In this document: one piece after another, positions 1-10,221 of the stretch | Layout of the letters: every line of letters begins with the position of its first letter | Numbering within the stretch: the stretch's first letter is position 1 | Assembly: GCA_022494885.1 (NCBI GenBank) | Contig: JAGVSM010003758.1 | Location: 248,001 to 312,000 of the forward strand | Origin: Micrasema longulum | Taxonomy: Eukaryota; Arthropoda; Insecta; Trichoptera; Brachycentridae | Length of the DNA: 64,000 nucleotides | Reading direction: 5' to 3' | Notes under the pieces: model-generated | The model's input: only the letters and a program-made list of their open reading frames with translations | Told to the model about the DNA's origin: nothing | Databases searched by the model: none | Position numbers and translations under genes: made by a program

Positions 1-765
1 TATTTATGCTTTATTAAGTTAGTCCATAACATCTTAAGAAGTTGTTGAAACGTTAAATATTTTTTTCTTTTATTCCTTCTGTTAACTCATTGTACAATTT
101 AAAACCCATATGTTTTGTGACAGTTTTTCTCCTCATTGGAAATCTTTTATATTTTTTGGTCTTTTATTTCGTATGCACAACATTATTGGTTAAATTATAT
201 TAAATTTTTAATTTGTTCAATCCTTTAGTTATTTTATGAATGAAAATTCCAGCATTTTGTTTCATTTGTTATACTTTTGTTTTGAATTTTATTCTCATTG
301 CCTTATCCTGTAGGATTTGAATGTTAATAATTTCTTTTTGATTACATAAAAAGTTTCAATAAATCGTAATTTAAACGTGGGTTTATCATTATTTTATATA
401 AAAAAATACTAGTGTTTAGAACGATTAATTTTTTAATCTTTCCCACTAACGATTTTAAAATTATGAATAGAGAATGCGTTTTTAAATTTACTTTTTGGTG
501 TATGTTGGTAAATTTTTTCTCCTAATGTTAAATATTTTTTATACATTTATTTATTACGGGGGTTTTAGTGAGCAGTTAGAGATTTACTGTACTTAAGTAT
601 TGGACTTATTTTATTAATACTTCTAGAACATTTCACATGACGTGGTAAGAAACGCTTCGAATGTGGATCAGCTGAGGAGTTTGGATGGTGACAGAAAGAG
701 GATCCAAGGAAAAAGATAAATAGAATGATGAAAAAATAGGTTAGACATATAGTAATAACTCATGT
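1..765. other. AT-rich sequence, no gene seen
   Basis: Low-complexity AT-rich sequence with many T runs. No conserved protein motif, tRNA-like box or long repeat was recognised. Bases around 625-735 are less AT-biased and could be a worn LINE tail, but no frame convinced me. Confidence 0.5.
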
Positions 766-802
766 TAATAAATATAAGTATATTACCACTTACAGACTTT
801 TT

Positions 803-848
803 ATGTCCACCGGTTTCGAGACGTACCCGTCTCTTCGTCAGGACACTC
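803..848 (-). ncRNA. Hammerhead-ribozyme-like motif (ACCGGU family)
   Basis: On the minus strand the order is: helix I strand GUGUC, core CUGACGA, one extra A, stem II GAGACG-GGUA-CGUCUC (six perfect pairs), then GAAA, then the palindrome ACCGGU, then GACAU, which pairs with GUGUC (4 Watson-Crick pairs plus a G-U). This is the layout of a type I hammerhead whose stem III would form between two molecules. The base after the palindrome (H17) is G, which should block cleavage, so this copy is probably inactive. The same family recurs near 53.45 and 53.9 kb. The extra base after A9 is unusual, though a viroid hammerhead with such an insertion is known. Confidence 0.55.
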
Positions 849-1064
849 ACTACACCAACTTGCAAATACTAAAAAAACACTTTCACCTTTACCATCACCG
901 AAGTACACATTGTAAAAAATACATAAATTACATGCTGAGTTACAGGCGAATGCAATCACCAGCGTTTCCGAACAGGCACTTAAAATTAGGTTATTTATAT
1001 TTAGTCATATGTTGAAGAATGGGTGGCTACGGGCTTTGCCTAAACTGCTCTAAACTAACGACGT

Positions 1065-1535
1065 TTGATTATGTCCAAATGTACTGGCTGGATTTCCTCC
1101 CTAGGGAGTTGTTCATATTTAAATTTATTTCAACAGAGAGGGAAAACATATTTAAAAGGGAATATGAAGTCTAGGCATTTACAGGGCTTATGACCTGTCA
1201 TTGGCTGGTTTAAGTGGCCACTTTACACACTGTGTAACATTCACCACAATTCCTCAACTCTGTTGACCATCTGTTGACTTTTGTAAAGTAAAAGAGTAGT
1301 AGGTGATTTGGTTCAGCCGGATGAATCTCACCCGCGTGATTAAGGTTTCAGCTCTTTTACTTCACAAAAGTCAACAGATGGAAGAGTTGAGGAAATGTGG
1401 ATGTTCAAACATGGGCAGAACGGTGAATGTTACACAGTGCGTAAAGTGGCCACTTAAACCAGCCAATGACAGGTCATAAGCCCTGTAAATTTCTATACTT
1501 TATATTCCTTTCTCAAAAATAAATTTAAATGCTCT
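1065..1535. repeat. Family A repeat, two inverted copies (foldback)
   Basis: The left arm (about 1065-1295) reads in the plus sense (AGTCTAGGCATTTACAGGGC). The right arm (about 1310-1535) is the reverse complement of the same unit. The two meet head to head near 1300, where the box-A-like string TGGTTCAGCCGG occurs. A transcript would fold into a long hairpin. The family recurs at least ten more times in the window. Confidence 0.8.
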
Positions 1536-2505
1536 AAACTATTTCAGTTGTTTCGGAAAAAAAAACTGTTAATTTTTTTTACCACCTCTAATATCAATCT
1601 AAATATACGGAATACTAGTGCATATAATATACGTCTAAAAATACAAAAATCATTAAATAATTGAGGAGGGTTACAAAACACGAAATATTTCATGTAAACT
1701 GTACTTTTTTTTTTTTTTTCTTTTCTTCTCTTTTAGGCTATAACTGTTTTTATATTTCTTCAATATTATTTTTATTTATGGGAAACATATTCGAAAACCA
1801 TATTTGCCGCAACAAATCGGTTTCTTAGAACATGCATTTGCCCATATAGAAACCGATTGCAACATTAGGCATACTAATATTTCTGGCTCGCCGACCCCTC
1901 ATATACTGAGCCTACTCCTAGTACAAGCAGAATTTGCCAGTGTTTTTTGTGCCATTTTTGTAACAATGTATGTATAAACTAATAAATGAATAAATAAAAA
2001 TTACATAACGAGAATCAAGGCAGATACTAATAACCTACAATTTACTCTATTACATTAAGATTTTCCTGAATTCTCCGTGTATTATTTGTAAATAGTGAGT
2101 CTTATTATGATGCCTCGTTTGTATTATTGAAAAATGTTTCGAAACTCTTATAATACGCATTTCTCTAATGCAATGTTTTCTCAAAGCTTGAGAACGAACT
2201 AACATAAATTCTATTTATTCATTAATTGGCAAATACTTCATCAATGAAGACGATCATTGTTTTAAGTGCGTTTGCGTAAATTAATGAATGAGATAAGTTT
2301 AAAAACTGATTTCCTTTCACATACGTAACAATGAAAATATGTGACAATATCAAGCAGAAACGAGCTCGTGTGAAATACTGCCGTGCAATCCCTAAACGGC
2401 CGTAACTCGAAAAATTTACTTTCGATAAAAACGCAAAAAACATTTTTAACAAGTAAATCGCAATGATATTGCTAAGAGCTGCATTTTAAATTTTTTTTAT
2501 CATAA
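1536..2505. other. No gene; possible retroelement tail
   Basis: Mostly AT-rich. Bases 1800-1995 end in a T/A-rich run with TAAATGAATAAATAAA, which resembles a LINE 3' tail, but no coding match was recognised. A chance CxxC on the minus strand near 2320 was tested as a CSP exon and rejected. Confidence 0.3.
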
Positions 2506-2829
2506 GGCGTATATTCCGAGTATCGCACGCAACTACACTGGCATAGAAGAAACATTCACATTCTATCACTTCTTCACAATATTTTTAATAATCCCACTTC
2601 GCCTGTTTATCTAAGAGAGCTCATCCAACCTATTTCGCAACACGGACTATCCCTTCGTTCTAGCAACGAGAGAACCCCTTTAATACCCTGTCATCGCTCT
2701 TATTTTCTTGCCTCCTCTTTCATAGTAGTAGCCGCTCGATTGTGGAATAATCTACCCACTAATGTTAGAGACGCCCCTTCTTTATTTACATTTAAGTCAA
2801 GATTGAAATGTCACTATCTAAATATTTAA
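2506..2829 (+). pseudogene. LINE ORF2 C-terminal fragment
   Basis: An open frame of about 107 codons ends at TAA 2827-2829. It reads as the extreme C-terminus of a non-LTR retrotransposon reverse transcriptase protein: WHRRNIHILSLL, then SPVYLRELIQPI, then the hallmark RLWNNLPTNVRDAPSLFTFK. The endonuclease, catalytic RT core and start are all missing, so this is a 5'-truncated, dead copy. A second copy of the same family lies at 54428-54629 on the minus strand, and a related family is at 58625-59240. I would place it in the CR1/Jockey-like group of LINEs, but the clade is a guess from the C-terminal pattern. Confidence 0.8.
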
Positions 2830-3107
2830 ATTATTCCTTTATCCTTCTTCTTTCCTTCCCATCCCCTCTCCACTCTTCATAGTATAGAGTTAATTTAAAA
2901 AAAATATATATTTATTGTTGTTAATCTTTGCTTTTAATTTTTGTATAAAATTGTAAGATTCAATATGTCCATGTATTTATAATTTTCTCAAACTGAACGG
3001 TTTGGGTAGGTAGGAAAAAATTGCCTTAAGGCAATATGCCCGCCCTTATATGTATATATATTGTATATGTATATAAAGTGTCAAATAAACAAAATAAATA
3101 TATTTGA
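2830..3107 (+). mobile_element. LINE 3' UTR and tail
   Basis: Follows the LINE stop directly. It contains the short inverted motif TTGCCTTAAGGCAA followed by TATGCCCGCCC, and ends in CAAATAAACAAAATAAATA, a typical microsatellite-like LINE tail. A comparable GGCAATAAGCCCGCC motif sits in the 3' region of the LINE at 58625-59240. Confidence 0.6.
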
Positions 3108-4030
3108 GAAAAAAGCGTGTCATCATAGAATTAAGAATAGTCCAGAAGGAGCGTAGAATCATATTTGAATACATCGGACTGTGTCCAATAATTCCCCCAC
3201 CATGCTCTACTTTTGCCGCGCGCATTTGTGAGGTCGCAGCGTAATGTTGCTTGCTTAAGGTAAAAAAAGCAATCTGTTAATTTCTCTTAAATTTTATTGT
3301 GCACGCGGAAATATTGATTGACACAACAGAGTAGATAAGTAAAGGGTCATTTGATAGGAGTAATTGAATTAATAAACTTTAAACTTAAAAAAAAAATTAT
3401 TTGACATAAAACGGATATTTTTATATCATGTTAAATAATATTTGATAATTTGAAGATAGTGTCAGTCAAATATCCACCACAGAGTTGTTAATTCCGAGAT
3501 CCAATTTTCATTAATTCTTTCATAAGATGAGCAAAGTAGGGTAAAAAAATTACTACCCTGGCAACACTAACGAAATTTCCATTTTGTTTCTTCGACAACC
3601 TAACAGATGGAAAAATAATTAAATTTTTAAGTAATGCATTTGTTATATACACATTTATTTGCTAATTACACATGAAATGTGATTGCATCATGTTTCTTTA
3701 AGATCCAAGCAGTATTTCTACTATTTAAAAGGACACAACACGGCATAGTTGAATTCAAATCAGGAGTTGCGTACTGAGCGACGTCTACAAAGAAACTAAT
3801 GGGTCAAAACGTAAACCTACTCATTTATGAGTAGTTGAGTCGCCTTCTGTTTGATGTGCGTATGCGGTTTATGGACTATTCTTAATGCTATGCGTGTCAT
3901 ATATAAGTAAGTCACTAAAAAAAAAAAAGAAAGAAAAAGTGTTCTAAATTATGATCAGTTACTGCGCTCAAAAAGTTGCCCAAAATTAGTTCAAATGCAC
4001 AAAGAAAACTAGTTTTATTGATTAACAAAT
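3108..4030. other. No gene seen
   Basis: AT-rich sequence with a few GC-richer patches near 3180-3240 and 3740-3880. Neither strand gave a recognisable protein or RNA. It was searched for CSP exon 2 without success. Confidence 0.45.
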
Positions 4031-4031
4031 T

Positions 4032-4180
4032 ACAACAGGGATGGAAAATACCTTAAATAAGGGAATATGGAAGTCAAGGCATTTACAGGGCTTATTGACC
4101 TGTCATTGACTGGTTTAAGTGGCCACTTTACACACTGTGTAACATTCACCATTTTGCCTATGTTTGAACATCCTCAAATA
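4032..4180 (+). repeat. Family A repeat, partial unit
   Basis: Begins ACAACAGGGATGGAAAA and includes GGCATTTACAGGGCTTATT and GTGGCCACTTTACACACTG, the two most conserved strings of family A. It is truncated soon after the GTTTGAACATCC motif. Confidence 0.75.
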
Positions 4181-4494
4181 TTGTAGTTTTATTGACTTTT
4201 AGTAATTATTTCAGCCTAAAATGCAGTATTTCATGAGGTTTACTGTGCATTATTTGATTTTTGGAAAAAAAAAAATTGCAGATTCATCTTTTAAGTGCTT
4301 ATACTTAAAAGTTTGAATGAAAACACATTTTTTTAAAAAAAGAACACGGTTTATTTATCAAATTTTAATGTAAAATAAACCCGCGGTGTTTGTTTTTACA
4401 AAACATTCAACATAATCAAGCTTAAAATATTTATTATTCTGTAAAAATACATATTTATTATCATATAAACATAAATATTTATTAATTTTAACAA

Positions 4495-4775
4495 AGTATA
4501 TTGGGTCTAAAAATTGTTTTCTTACACGCGGAAAAAATTAGAGCACTAAATTGTACGGCGAAGTTTCTCGAAAATGAATGAAAAAATTTATTAAAGTGGT
4601 TTTGAGAAAAATCTATTTTGAACGAAGTCGGAAGTTATTGTAAATCAACGTTGAAATGTGTCGTAATAGATTCCCGATTTTCAGGAAGCCATTTTTTTCA
4701 ACGTGTAGTATATTTTAATAGCTAAAGGACTCTACTTTTAACCGTCGAGAATAAGTGGCGTCACAGGCGGAGTAA
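4495..4775 (+). repeat. MITE-B repeat, copy 1
   Basis: Shares GCGG-AAAAATTAGAGCA, a CGAAGTTTCTCGAAAATG-type string and a GCGGAGTAATTTAA end with copies at 7018-7345, 41985-42250, 43005-43245 and 45578-45660. No coding capacity. It is a dispersed short repeat, probably a non-autonomous DNA element. Confidence 0.6.
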
Positions 4776-5235
4776 TTTAAAAATTGCAAAATCTACAAAC
4801 ATCTATACGATAAATAATTTATTTTTTTTGATTATTTTGATAATCTATTAACAATAAAAAACTAAAAAGAACACTGAATTTCATAATTATTCATCATTCA
4901 TAAGGTATTTGTACCGTTTCCGGGTTTATTTTAAATATTGTTCATTTTAGTAATCTCTAGATTACCAATTGAATCGTGAATTGATCGTTTTACTTGAATA
5001 AATAAAAATTATTTATATTCGAAGCACTAGTTTACAAACACGGTGTTCTATCAATAAATGTTAATGCAGGAATGAAGATGATTCCATAAAAAGGTTGCTT
5101 TCAAACTTTTAAAATTATTGAGTGTATTATTATTTACTTTGCAGTTAAATGGCGTCACCGCAACTTTCCCAAAATAAGCAAAACAATACGTCATAATGCG
5201 CTTCCTAAAATTAATAAAAACAAAATAAAACTCAC

Positions 5236-5440
5236 GTCTCAAGGCTTTTCCTTCTGGTGAACACGGCTTCTGGTTTAACAAACAGTCCACGTAGTTTCTC
5301 ACAAGTCTCTTGCTTGACAATATGGCGTCAATGTCTAAATAATCATATCGGGAATCGTAGAATATTCCCGCATCGTCCTGCGCCTGCGCGATAACACACA
5401 CTGCCAACGCCAACGCACATGGCAACACTAGAAAATTCAT
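5236..5440 (-). CDS. Chemosensory protein (CSP/OS-D), exon 1 only
   Basis: Secreted carrier of small hydrophobic ligands of the insect CSP family, inferred from sequence. The ATG is at 5440. Residues 1-20 form a signal peptide (MNFLVLPCALALAVCVIAQA). The mature part has the CSP signature YDYLDIDAILSSKRLVRNYV, then CLLNQKPC (C-X6-C) and SPEGKALR. The exon ends with one base after an Arg codon, followed by a perfect donor GTGAGT. CSP introns characteristically fall one base after a conserved Lys/Arg codon. Exon 2, with the C-X2-C pair, was not found between 1 and 5235, so the intron is longer than about 5.2 kb and runs out of the window, or the gene is broken. A second CSP gene lies about 45 kb away in the same orientation, which suggests a cluster. 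Confidence 0.9.
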
Positions 5441-5694
5441 AGTGATTCACTTGGTTAGTCTACTATTTAAAATTCACCCCTTGACTTCACACTGGATAGT
5501 TTTTTTTTATGGCTGTTGTGTTTTTGAAGAGGTGGCCATTTGGGAAAGTAATCTGTAACAAACAATATTTTATGTTAAATTGATGTTTTTTGTTGATATT
5601 TATTGATAAAATTCCATAATGAATGATTTAGATAAAAAAATAATAGAATTATTAGTAAAACTTCTTGGTTAAGGTTCGCTTTTATTTAATTTTT
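5441..5694. other. Upstream region of CSP-1
   Basis: On the minus strand an A-rich CATAAAAAA string near 5505 and CCAGTGTG near 5490 could be core promoter elements. The spacing is short and I am not confident. Confidence 0.2.
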
Positions 5695-5739
5695 GACTAA
5701 CGAGCGCTTTCGCCTAAGAAAGCATCTTCAGGACTGGTA
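5695..5739 (-). ncRNA. Hammerhead-like motif (AGCGCU family), left arm
   Basis: Minus strand: ACCAGUC, CUGAAGA, extra U, a short stem II closed by GC pairs, GAAA, palindrome AGCGCU, then C and GUUAGUC. The core is intact. Helix I is weakened by a bulge and one changed base compared with the copy at 29829. Confidence 0.5.
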
Positions 5740-5884
5740 AATTGTTTACAACATTGTGAAATTTTACAGTTTTTGTTACAAATAAAATACTTGTCTGCCC
5801 CTAATAAAATACTTGTGTAATCTTTTTGTATCCAAACCTAGTGACAAATATGTATTTTAAAAGTTCAAAATGTTGTAAACAATT

Positions 5885-5930
5885 TACCAGTCCAGAAAAT
5901 GCCTTCTTAGGCGAAAGCGCTTGTTGGTCA
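5885..5930 (+). ncRNA. Hammerhead-like motif (AGCGCU family), right arm, damaged
   Basis: Same family as the left arm, on the opposite strand. Stem II (GCCU-UCUU-AGGC) is perfect and the palindrome AGCGCU and following U are kept, but the core has changed from CUGAAGA to CAGAAAA, so it should not cleave. Helix I pairs ACCAG with UUGGU. Confidence 0.5.
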
Positions 5931-6099
5931 ATAATGAAATAAAACTGAAACTAATCCAAGTAGTTTTATTGATGATTTTATATTAATCATTATTATTTTA
6001 AGTCATTTTTTAAAATAAAATAAGAAATACTTGAGTTTTTATTATTTACTCTAATATTTAAATTTTCGGACCATTTCTTACAAGTCGTACATAACTTGT

Positions 6100-6205
6100 G
6101 CTGGAAAAAAGAAAATCAAGTTGTAGTGGAGAAAGATTTGAACTACAGACCTTTGGTCCGTAGGTCCACAATACTGCCATGGGACCACAACCCGGTTATG
6201 AACGA
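6100..6205 (-). mobile_element. tRNA-derived SINE, family P
   Basis: In the minus sense it begins near GGTTGTGGTCCCATGGCAG (box A region), and has AGTTCAAATC (box B) followed by CTCCACTACAACTTGATT. The same arrangement occurs at 45925-46330, 51505-51675 and 53198-53375. Confidence 0.7.
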
Positions 6206-7017
6206 TTTGACTAATAAAATAGCGATAAAACAAACAATATATTCTGATAAAACAATAATTCAACGCACGGTTAAAAGCAATCCCAATAAATTCCTATAAA
6301 CTCAGTAAGATATAGCGTAAAAGTTATAGGGAAGGTTACAATAAGGCCGACTTTCCGTATTTCAGCAAGAAACCGCGATATTTAGAAAACCTTTTCTAGT
6401 TAAAGCATGTCTAAGAAGTCCCGAATACATACACATACACATTGCCACCCATGACATTCTAATCGTTTTCAACAGCAAAAACCACAGACCTGCTAAGAAA
6501 CGGCAAAAAAAATTGAAAAATAATTTACTCAATGATGTTTTGGCGCTTTGTGATTTGTACAATTATTATTACGTTAACTAAAAAGGTATTCACTGTGAAT
6601 ATATAATCTTTTGTTTTTAACACCTTATACAGTTTTTTAAAAATAGAAACGCAAAGTTTTTTGTGTTTTAAATTAATAGCGTTCTCTTGTTGACGGTTTA
6701 AATAAGGGTATGTCGATATAGAAGGGTAGCTTAGAGTATCAATAATTATTTTAATGATGAAATATGCCATAAACAATTAAAATTATATTGAAAAAATATT
6801 TTGCCTGATTTGATTCTCATGAAATAATAAAGCCATTTGCGACTGGCTTTGAAAGCGATGAAGTTTCACTAGTTATTCAGAAATTGTAGATTTAAGTATT
6901 ACTCATATATTATTTCAATGAGGAAGTTCAGTGGTTTTTCAAAAAATTTAAATTTGTTAATAGACTGTTAAACTAAGTCAAATTTTTTATTTTTAATTTT
7001 TATGTATCGTATTATCG
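6206..7017. other. No gene seen
   Basis: AT-rich. Short open frames here show no known domain, and codon choice follows background composition. Confidence 0.45.
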
Positions 7018-7345
7018 GCGCTACGATTTTTCAAAGTTTTGCATTTCTGAAATAACTCCGCGTGTAACGTCAGAGGTTCATTTCCGCTTATTCCCATTCA
7101 GTTCTTCCCATTGGTCCAGAAGCGACAAGCATACCGGAAATCTTCCATAGCTCTCAGATCATAGGTCGATTCACATGAACCAGTGACGTCATTTAAAGTA
7201 GTGCGTTTTTATCAAAATATTTTTTATTACTTTTTCTGTACATTTTCAAGAAACTTTGCCGTAAAATTTAATGCTCTAAATTTTACCCCACGTAAGAAAA
7301 CATTTTTTGTATCCAATTTCCCGTAGGGCTGAAGTTCCTCATTAT
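7018..7345 (-). repeat. MITE-B repeat, copy 2
   Basis: Contains CATTTTCAAGAAACTTTGCC, TTAATGCTCTAAATTTTAC and TTTCCCGTAGGGCTGAAG, the reverse complement of the copy at 41985. It also carries GTGACGTCA, which recurs in the 43 kb copy. Confidence 0.65.
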
Positions 7346-7768
7346 AAATTACAATGAACGTCAACCAAGATTAATTATATTTAACAAACTCAAATATTAT
7401 TGATTTTTTTTTTCTCCAAACGGTGTTATTTAAAATTAATATTTTTTGTGTGGAATGCTTTTGATTAGCGTTGGTTGTTTCGTGTAAACAAAATATTTAT
7501 CAATGTTGTTTTTAATTATACTTTTGTGATACGATTAGGTAGTAAAATAAATATGATGATGCCGATTTTGTAGGTGAGAATCAAAACAGAGTATTTACAA
7601 CATTTTAAAATATATTTTATCATAATAAGCACCCCTAGAATACAAAGTCATAATCGTAGTAGGTGGTGTATGCATTATTTATCCAAACTCAACACTGGAC
7701 TTTATTCCCATGGAGTTGGGACTTATGTCTTTGGTCACAGTAAAAATATATATGAATATTATAACAAT
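7346..7768. other. No gene seen
   Basis: AT-rich; the string AAATTACAATGAAC near 7350 resembles part of the repeat at 15020-15080 and 17330-17397. Nothing else was recognised. Confidence 0.35.
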
Positions 7769-7972
7769 AAAGGTTTCAGCTCCTTTACTTCACAAAAGTC
7801 AACAGATGGAAGAGTTAAAGAAATGTAGAGTTCACACATGGGCAGAATGGTGAATGTTACACAGTGTGTAAAGTGGCCACTTAAACCAGCCAATTACAGG
7901 TCATAAGCCCTGTAAATGCCTAGACTTCCATATTCCCTACTCGAAAATGTTTTCCCTCTCTGTTGCAATAAA
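7769..7972 (-). repeat. Family A repeat, partial unit
   Basis: Carries AAGGTTTCAGCTC, GTAAAGTGGCCACTTAAACC and TTTTCCCTCTCTGTTGCAAT, the standard landmarks in reverse orientation. The box-A-like part is missing. Confidence 0.8.
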
Positions 7973-8452
7973 AATAATATTCGACCAATACCAATTTATC
8001 ATACCTTTATATGTTGGTAAAAAATATAATTGAACATAATACGTTTCCAATGCCATATCCGGAATAACTTGTAATGTATGTACGTACATAAGAATGGATG
8101 TATTACGTTTCTAACATTAATATTAAGTGATGATGATGCTTAACAACTATTATCTTAATAAATTGTTTTATCCAGGTCACTGCCAAAAGTTGTGCATAGT
8201 TCATTAGGTCACTAAAATCCCATAAATTTGTATTTTTTTGCATATAAAATCTAAATTTACATTGTTCAGCCTTAGCACATTTTTGATTTCCAAAAAGAAA
8301 GTAAAATCCTTGAATGGACATAACAAATTCGCGTTCTTCTTGTTTAATACGGGTTATTTAAAGATACGGATGGCAACCTGACGTGAATCGTGATCATTCA
8401 GTTAAGCCAGGTCAGTCCCCACCTACAAACTTGTCAATGTATCATATGTATT
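7973..8452. other. No gene seen
   Basis: AT-rich sequence between a family A copy and the nested hAT elements. No motif was recognised. Confidence 0.45.
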
Positions 8453-8488
8453 ATTTAAATCAGTGATCGCCACATGGTAGCTTGTGAG

Positions 8489-9366
8489 CAGTAGCGGCGT
8501 TAGGGTAGGGCGCGGCTGGGCAATCGCCCAGGGCGTCAGATATAAAAAGGCGCTGCAGGCGCCCCATTTTATCCTCTCGCTCATCGGACGAGTTCAACTT
8601 GCTCGTAAATTTCCTAAATCTAGCGACAAACTCGTTATGGTGGCCCACGATGAGCCTATAAATTCTCAAAAAAAATAAAAGTTTAAGTTGAATTTTTCTA
8701 CAGCCTTTTAAACACTACCTTAATTTCATTCAATAAAAGATTTGAAAAGTTAAATGAGTGCTCGAAATCTTGGTCTTTTCTGTTCAATATAAAAAAGATT
8801 CCGGAAAAACCAGACCTTCTCAAACTCTGTGGTAATTTCCAATTAAAATTAACAGTAGATTCTAAATCCGATGTAGATGGTTGTATGTTGTGTGATGAAC
8901 TCATAAGTCTGAAATCATTTTTGCCTGATCAGAATGTGGTTAATCCTGTCATTGTTTTGAATTTTATCAAAGATCTTAACTTGCAAGAACTGTACCCAAA
9001 TGTATAGATAGTGTGGCAAATATTGATCACTATGCCTACCTGTAACGGTTGCTAGTGTGGAAAGGAGTTTTCCTAAGCTTAAACTGATAAAAACTTATCT
9101 ACGATCGACAATATTTCAATCTAGATTAACAAACTGGGCATCTTTGTTCATCGAAAACGAAATTGTGGAAAATATAAACTCAAGTATTCAAATAAAAGAG
9201 CTCGGTAATAGAAAGGCTATAAAAGTAAAATTTTATTATATTTTTTAAATAAATGGTTAAATTCATTATAAACCTTGCCTTTTTTCGTATGGGTTGAAAG
9301 GGGTGGAAGATAGGGGGCGCCGTAGAAATCCCGCTCTGGTCGCTGGTAGTGCGAAAACTGGCCCTG
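8489..9366 (+). mobile_element. Second hAT element nested in the first
   Basis: Starts CAGTAGCGGCGTTAGGG and ends GAAAACTGGCCCTG (CAGGGCC when reverse complemented). It is flanked by CTTGTGAG (8481-8488) and CTCGTGAG (9367-9374), an 8-bp target duplication with one mismatch. Removing it rejoins the outer element as GGTAGCTTGTGAG-CTACCGG. It carries a broken transposase at 8699-9248. Confidence 0.75.
8699..9248 (+). pseudogene. hAT transposase C-terminal fragment (ZMYM1-like)
   Basis: The first part reads LISFNKRFEKLNECSKSW and FLFNIKKIPEKPDLL, then ELYPNV followed by a stop. A frame change leads to TVASVERSFPKLKLIKTYLR and WASLFIENEIVENI. This is the conserved hAT family C-terminal dimerisation region, close to the transposases annotated as zinc finger MYM-type protein 1-like. 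At least one stop and one frameshift separate the pieces, and the N-terminal zinc finger and catalytic Asp/Asp region are absent. It lies within the inner hAT element. Confidence 0.8.
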
Positions 9367-9404
9367 CTCGTGAGCTACCGGTAGCTCGCATAGGATATTA
9401 TATT

Positions 9405-9638
9405 TGCCTGGTAAATTTTATTATTGAACGCCGAAAATATATAAAAAATGAGCTAAATTTCAACGAAATGCATAAAAGGTTGCTGTCAACATTTTCCACT
9501 ACGAAGGTTGTTAAGTGTAAATATAAAAACAGACTCACAGATTTAAATCCTGATAATTTTATTTGGATGGGAATGACAATGTACTCACCACAAATTAAAA
9601 AAAATGTGGAGGAAAGTAAATGCCATTCTTTTCACTAA
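9405..9638 (+). pseudogene. hAT transposase C-terminal fragment of outer element
   Basis: Reads to a stop at 9636-9638 and includes VKCKYKNRLTDLNPDNFIW and MYSPQIKKNVEESKCHS. This resembles the C-terminal end of GTF2IRD2/ZBED5-like hAT transposases (usually SRLTDxHLxxLLRxxTT...P.I..L...K). The frame is intact in this stretch but the rest of the protein is gone. It belongs to the outer element, since it lies right of the inner insertion. Confidence 0.65.
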
Positions 9639-9915
9639 TTATTTTTACTATTTATTTTTACTTTTATTTTTTAAGTTAATTTTTAATCACACCTATTTTT
9701 AATTATTATTTTCTTATTAATTTAATTTAATATTTAATTATTGTAAATCTGACGTTCTAATTTATTTAAACTAATATAAAATATTATGTATGGTACGATA
9801 AGGGCCGATGATAAAAAACTATAAAGAGGGAATTTGTATAGTTAACTCACCAGACAAGTTCAATTTCTAAAAGTAGCTCACATCCTTATTGAATTTGGAG
9901 ACCACTGATTTAAAT

Positions 9916-10221
9916 CTTTAAAAATAACGTGATATTTTAACATAACGTCAAATAGTATTTAATCCAAAGTATGCAGTCGCTTAGTGCAACAGTGAAGATG
10001 CTTTTTAAAATCCAAATATTGTATGAAATTGTTACTTGTGATGACGTAATAGAAAAAATATTTCAGAAAGTAGTGTCTGCCAAAGAATTCTTTGTATTTT
10101 TTGCTTAATAACCCGGAATATATCTGTATAAATTATGTTCACGTTATTGTTAGCGAGTGTAAGTGATTTTTGATGTAGTTTTTCTTAGCTTTTATAGCAT
10201 ATCGTTTGTACTTCTTGCCAA
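9916..10221. other. No gene seen
   Basis: AT-rich; nothing recognised. Confidence 0.45.

Larger units (their letters stand above)
5693..5933. repeat. Foldback repeat with hammerhead-like arms
   Basis: The left arm (5693-5760) and right arm (5868-5933) are inverted copies of one another, sharing GTAAACAATTTACCAGTCC and GGCGAAAGCGCT. Each arm carries a hammerhead-like core. The spacer repeats TAAAATACTTGT twice. Confidence 0.75.
8461..9907 (+). mobile_element. hAT transposon remnant (outer), with 8-bp TSD
   Basis: The left end is CAGTGATCGCCACATGG and the right end, reverse complemented, is CAGTGGTCTCCAAATTC; both continue to GTGAGC. The element is flanked by perfect 8-bp duplications ATTTAAAT at 8453-8460 and 9908-9915. 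CAG termini and an 8-bp TSD are hAT hallmarks. Its own transposase survives only as a C-terminal remnant (9405-9638), because a second hAT element was inserted at 8489 and the left part is deleted. Confidence 0.85.

Noticed and set aside
841..975. Minus-strand CxxC strings near 850 and 930 as CSP-1 exon 2
   Set aside because: The first lies in the hammerhead-like motif and soon stops; neither has the expected helix or Trp pattern.
2222..2452. Minus-strand CxxC (CYVC near 2320) as possible CSP-1 exon 2
   Set aside because: No AG acceptor at the position required for 18 residues between cysteines, and the frame stops too early.
8484..8678. Open frames at the left end of the inner hAT element
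   Set aside because: They read through terminal repeat sequence on both strands; not a transposase frame.
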